The notes below the pieces were generated by a model. That model did no database searches. It saw only the letters and a program-made list of their open reading frames with translations, and was not told where the DNA came from. DNA of 8,063 nt from Acholeplasmatales bacterium. GTDB lineage: Bacteria > Bacillota_I > Bacilli_A > Acholeplasmatales > Anaeroplasmataceae. The position numbers and the translations under genes are program-made. The stretch lies in contig JAFPIE010000263.1 of assembly GCA_017388605.1 (NCBI GenBank), forward strand, positions 1-8,063. Reading direction: 5' to 3'. Shown here in pieces: positions 6,106-8,063 of this stretch (its first letter is position 1; each line of letters starts with the position of its first letter).

Positions 6106-7206
6106 ATGGCTTTAACAGCAGGTATAGTAGGATTACCTAATGTAGGTAAATCTACTTTGTTTAATGCAATTACAAAGGCAGGTGCTTTGGCTGCAAATTA
6201 TCCATTCGCAACCATTGAGCCTAATGTAGGTATGGTAAATGTACCAGATGAGCGTTTATATGTTCTATCTAGTATGTATAATCCTAAAAAGACTACTCCA
6301 GCAGTATGTGAATTCACCGATATTGCAGGCTTAGTTAAGGGTGCATCTAAGGGTGAAGGCTTAGGTAACCAATTTTTAGGTAATATTAGAAACTGTGATG
6401 CAATCTTAGAGGTTGTAAGATGCTTCCAGGATTCCAACGTTACCCATGTTGAGGGTACTGTAGATCCTGTAAGAGATGCAGAAATCATCAATCTAGAATT
6501 AATTTTAGCGGATTTAGATTCTGTTCAAAAAAGAGCTTTAAAGCTTGAAAAAAAGGCTCAATCTAAGGTAGATGACGCTCCAGCTGAATTTGCATTCCTA
6601 AAGAGAATAGAAGCATGTCTAATGGAAGAAAAGCCAGTTCGTACATTAGAATTATCTGAGCAAGAGGAAAAATATCTATCTGGATACCAATTATTAACTG
6701 CAAAGCCATTTATGTATGTTGGTAACGTAAAAGAGGATTATATTGCAAATCAAGATGAAGATAAGGATTATCAAAAGCTAAAGGCCTATGCAGAAAAAAC
6801 AGGTGCTAAATGCATTGCAATTTCTGCGGAAATCGAATCTGAGCTTGCTGTATTAGAGGATGACGAAAAGGAAATGTTCTTAGCAGATTATGGAGTTGAA
6901 GAACCAGGCTTAAATAAGCTTATTCGTGCTACCTATGATTTACTAGGCTATGCAACCTATTTTACAACTGGTCCTGACGAATGTAGAGCATGGACCTTTA
7001 GAAAGGGTATGCTTGCACCTGAATGTGCAGGTATTATTCACTCTGATTTCCAGCGTGGCTTCATTCGTGCAGAAACAGTTTCCTATGATGATTTAATTAA
7101 ATCCGGCTCTATGCTTAAAGCAAAGGAAGCTGGCCTTGTACGCCAAGAGGGTAAGGATTATCTAGTTCAAGATGGCGATGTAATGCTATTTAAATTTAAT
7201 GTTTAA
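6106..7206 (+). CDS. ychF: Redox/stress-linked P-loop ATPase YchF (OLA1 family)
   Basis: Universally conserved Obg-related P-loop NTPase that binds ATP in preference to GTP and associates with ribosomes; linked to translation and the oxidative-stress response in other bacteria. The 366-residue protein has full family length. The G1 loop is GLPNVGKST (9-17), the switch II motif is DIAGLVKGAS (72-81), and the base-recognition motif is NVKE (207-210) instead of NKxD, the hallmark of YchF. SAE (240-242) is the G5-type motif. A helical coiled-coil insertion covers roughly 128-230. A C-terminal TGS domain starts near 281 and includes RAWTFRKGM, HSDFQRGFIRAE and the terminal VQDGDVMLFKFNV. Leu76 follows DIAG where Ras has its catalytic Gln, as expected for HAS-type NTPases. 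AAGGAG (6092-6097) lies 8 nt before the ATG. It is transcribed with ppa and ends in a terminator that includes its stop codon. Confidence 0.98.
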   Translation: MALTAGIVGLPNVGKSTLFNAITKAGALAANYPFATIEPNVGMVNVPDERLYVLSSMYNPKKTTPAVCEFTDIAGLVKGASKGEGLGNQFLGNIRNCDAILEVVRCFQDSNVTHVEGTVDPVRDAEIINLELILADLDSVQKRALKLEKKAQSKVDDAPAEFAFLKRIEACLMEEKPVRTLELSEQEEKYLSGYQLLTAKPFMYVGNVKEDYIANQDEDKDYQKLKAYAEKTGAKCIAISAEIESELAVLEDDEKEMFLADYGVEEPGLNKLIRATYDLLGYATYFTTGPDECRAWTFRKGMLAPECAGIIHSDFQRGFIRAETVSYDDLIKSGSMLKAKEAGLVRQEGKDYLVQDGDVMLFKFNV

Positions 7207-7235
7207 GACAGTTTATTAAAGGACTGTCTTTTTTT
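7205..7235 (+). terminator. Rho-independent terminator overlapping the ychF stop
   Basis: AAGACAGT (7205-7212) pairs perfectly with ACTGTCTT (7223-7230) around a 10-nt loop, and the T run continues to 7235. The last two bases of the ychF TAA stop (7204-7206) form the base of the stem. It ends the ppa-ychF transcript. Confidence 0.9.
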
Positions 7236-7245
7236 AATTTCTTTA

Positions 7246-7273
7246 TTGTCCCCCCCCGATAAAGTAGTATAAT
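7246..7273 (+). promoter_or_regulatory. Lipoprotein gene promoter with a poly-C spacer
   Basis: A perfect TATAAT (7268-7273) lies 16 nt after TTGTCC (7246-7251), a 4/6 match to the -35 consensus. The run of eight C at 7250-7257 forms the end of the -35 and the first part of the spacer. Any change in run length changes promoter spacing. The predicted start is near 7280, giving a leader of about 83 nt to the lipoprotein ATG. Confidence 0.6.
7250..7257 (+). repeat. Homopolymeric C8 tract in a promoter
   Basis: Eight consecutive C in otherwise AT-rich intergenic DNA. I saw no other G or C run of this length in the window. It lies between the terminator of ychF and the -10 of the lipoprotein gene. 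Such tracts are prone to slipped-strand length change, and also to sequencing or assembly error. Confidence 0.9.
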
Positions 7274-7362
7274 ATAGATAGGTAGAACGATAATTTCAAT
7301 TTTTAAACATTTATTTTTAATTTATAAAACAAATATCACTATTAATAATGGAGGTAATGATT

Positions 7363-8063
7363 ATGAAAAAAAGTATTTTATTAGCTTCTTTAATTTCTAT
7401 TCCTTTTATATTATGTGCTTGTCAAACTCAAGATAATGTAACAGAGTCAACTACCCAAACAAAGGCTTTAAAGCATAAAATTGAAGATTTTTTTGTGACT
7501 CAGTTTTATGATGAATCCAGGTTTTGGGGATATGATGGAAGAACAGGTGTTCAAACATCTGGTTATTTACTAGTTATGCCGGACTTAAGCTTAAAGAATG
7601 CAAGAACCTCTAATGATTGGATTAATCCAGAAGAGATAAAAATGAATCAGTATATTTCTGGAGATTATTTTAGGTTTTTGGTTGGATATGAACATGAAGG
7701 AAGCTTTGATCACCCCTTTCATTTTATTGATGATGATTTAAATGAAAATCAAGGAGCACCTATCTATGAAGAGGTTACTTCCTGCACATTTTATCCTTGC
7801 CAAATAATTAAGATTGATGAAAAAAATATCACTAGAGATGAAGATGGATATATTCAAAGCATTTCTACTGGATATTATGATATTCATTCAAGCGCCAAGC
7901 TAGATAGAATTACCATCGATATACCAGAAAAGCCTCGTAGCAGTAACGCCTTTGCATATTTAAATAATTATAAAGGAGATGTTTATGCATCTGTTCAAGA
8001 AGGTGTCATATATTCATTTTTGTCCTATGATCCATCCAAAGAAAGAAATAATGAAATAAGAGA
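7363..8063 (+). CDS. Hypothetical lipoprotein, 3' end outside window
   Basis: An open frame of 233 codons with no stop before the right edge, so the gene is partial. I do not recognise the family. The start is well set: GGAGGT (7350-7355) is 7 nt before the ATG. In-frame ATGs at 7348 and 7357 are upstream of or too near that site. The protein begins MKKS, followed by a hydrophobic stretch (about 5-17) and the lipobox LCAC (17-20). Cleavage by signal peptidase II before Cys20 and lipid attachment are therefore expected, placing the protein on the outer face of the membrane. A short polar, Thr/Gln-rich linker follows, then a mixed, aromatic- and acid-rich domain with FDHPFHFIDDDLNEN (117-131 region) and a cysteine pair C141/C146 in SCTFYPC. 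No enzyme or solute-binding motif was recognised. It has its own promoter with the C8 tract and is preceded by a terminator. Confidence 0.85.
   Translation, partial: MKKSILLASLISIPFILCACQTQDNVTESTTQTKALKHKIEDFFVTQFYDESRFWGYDGRTGVQTSGYLLVMPDLSLKNARTSNDWINPEEIKMNQYISGDYFRFLVGYEHEGSFDHPFHFIDDDLNENQGAPIYEEVTSCTFYPCQIIKIDEKNITRDEDGYIQSISTGYYDIHSSAKLDRITIDIPEKPRSSNAFAYLNNYKGDVYASVQEGVIYSFLSYDPSKERNNEIR

Noticed and set aside
6198..6491. 97-codon antisense frame inside ychF
   Set aside because: ychF is unmistakable on the other strand, and this frame has no domain or ribosome site of note.
7274..7349. The roughly 83-nt lipoprotein leader as a possible riboswitch
   Set aside because: It is nearly all A/T with no stable stem or recognisable aptamer motif.
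1..8063. CRISPR arrays, tRNA/rRNA genes, insertion sequences, prophage or defence-system genes
   Set aside because: No regular spaced repeats, no cloverleaf or rRNA-like segments, no transposase or terminal repeats, and no nuclease, toxin or reverse-transcriptase motifs were seen on either strand.

Overview
The window is AT-rich, tightly packed bacterial DNA that uses the standard bacterial code. Shine-Dalgarno sites are strong, intergenic gaps are short, and most transcription units end in U-tailed hairpins. The gene types (a UPF0237 ACT protein beside a UPF0210/DUF711 protein, a long PgcA-type phosphoglucomutase, a family I pyrophosphatase, a YchF GTPase) and the composition fit a low-GC Bacillota, perhaps a gut Clostridia or Erysipelotrichia lineage. 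That placement is inference; no rRNA or other taxonomic marker is present.

Layout. (1) 1-1354: a bidirectional terminator, then a leftward gene for a 432-residue ArsB/SLC13-like ion permease. (2) 1355-1475: a divergent promoter region. (3) 1476-1976: an unrecognised small protein with four predicted membrane spans, followed by its own long terminator. (4) 1977-5464: a probable three-gene unit of ACT-domain protein (UPF0237), PFL-like protein (UPF0210) and phosphoglucomutase, closed by a strong terminator. (5) 5465-7235: a second unit, inorganic pyrophosphatase then ychF, with an extended -10 promoter and a terminator that overlaps the ychF stop codon. (6) 7236-8063: a new promoter and the first 233 codons of an unrecognised lipoprotein that runs off the right edge. 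No gene-free stretch exceeds 300 bases.

The genes are mostly housekeeping: sugar-phosphate interconversion, pyrophosphate removal, a translation- or stress-linked ATPase/GTPase, and an ion transporter. The ACT/UPF0210 pair is widely conserved but has no assigned function. I found no CRISPR array, transposon, prophage, tRNA or rRNA.

The most distinctive signal is a run of eight C residues between the -35 and -10 boxes of the lipoprotein promoter. That is the geometry of a slipped-strand phase-variation switch. Three other promoters each carry a perfect inverted repeat over the -10 box or the start site, which may be operators. No wholly new multi-gene system is evident.
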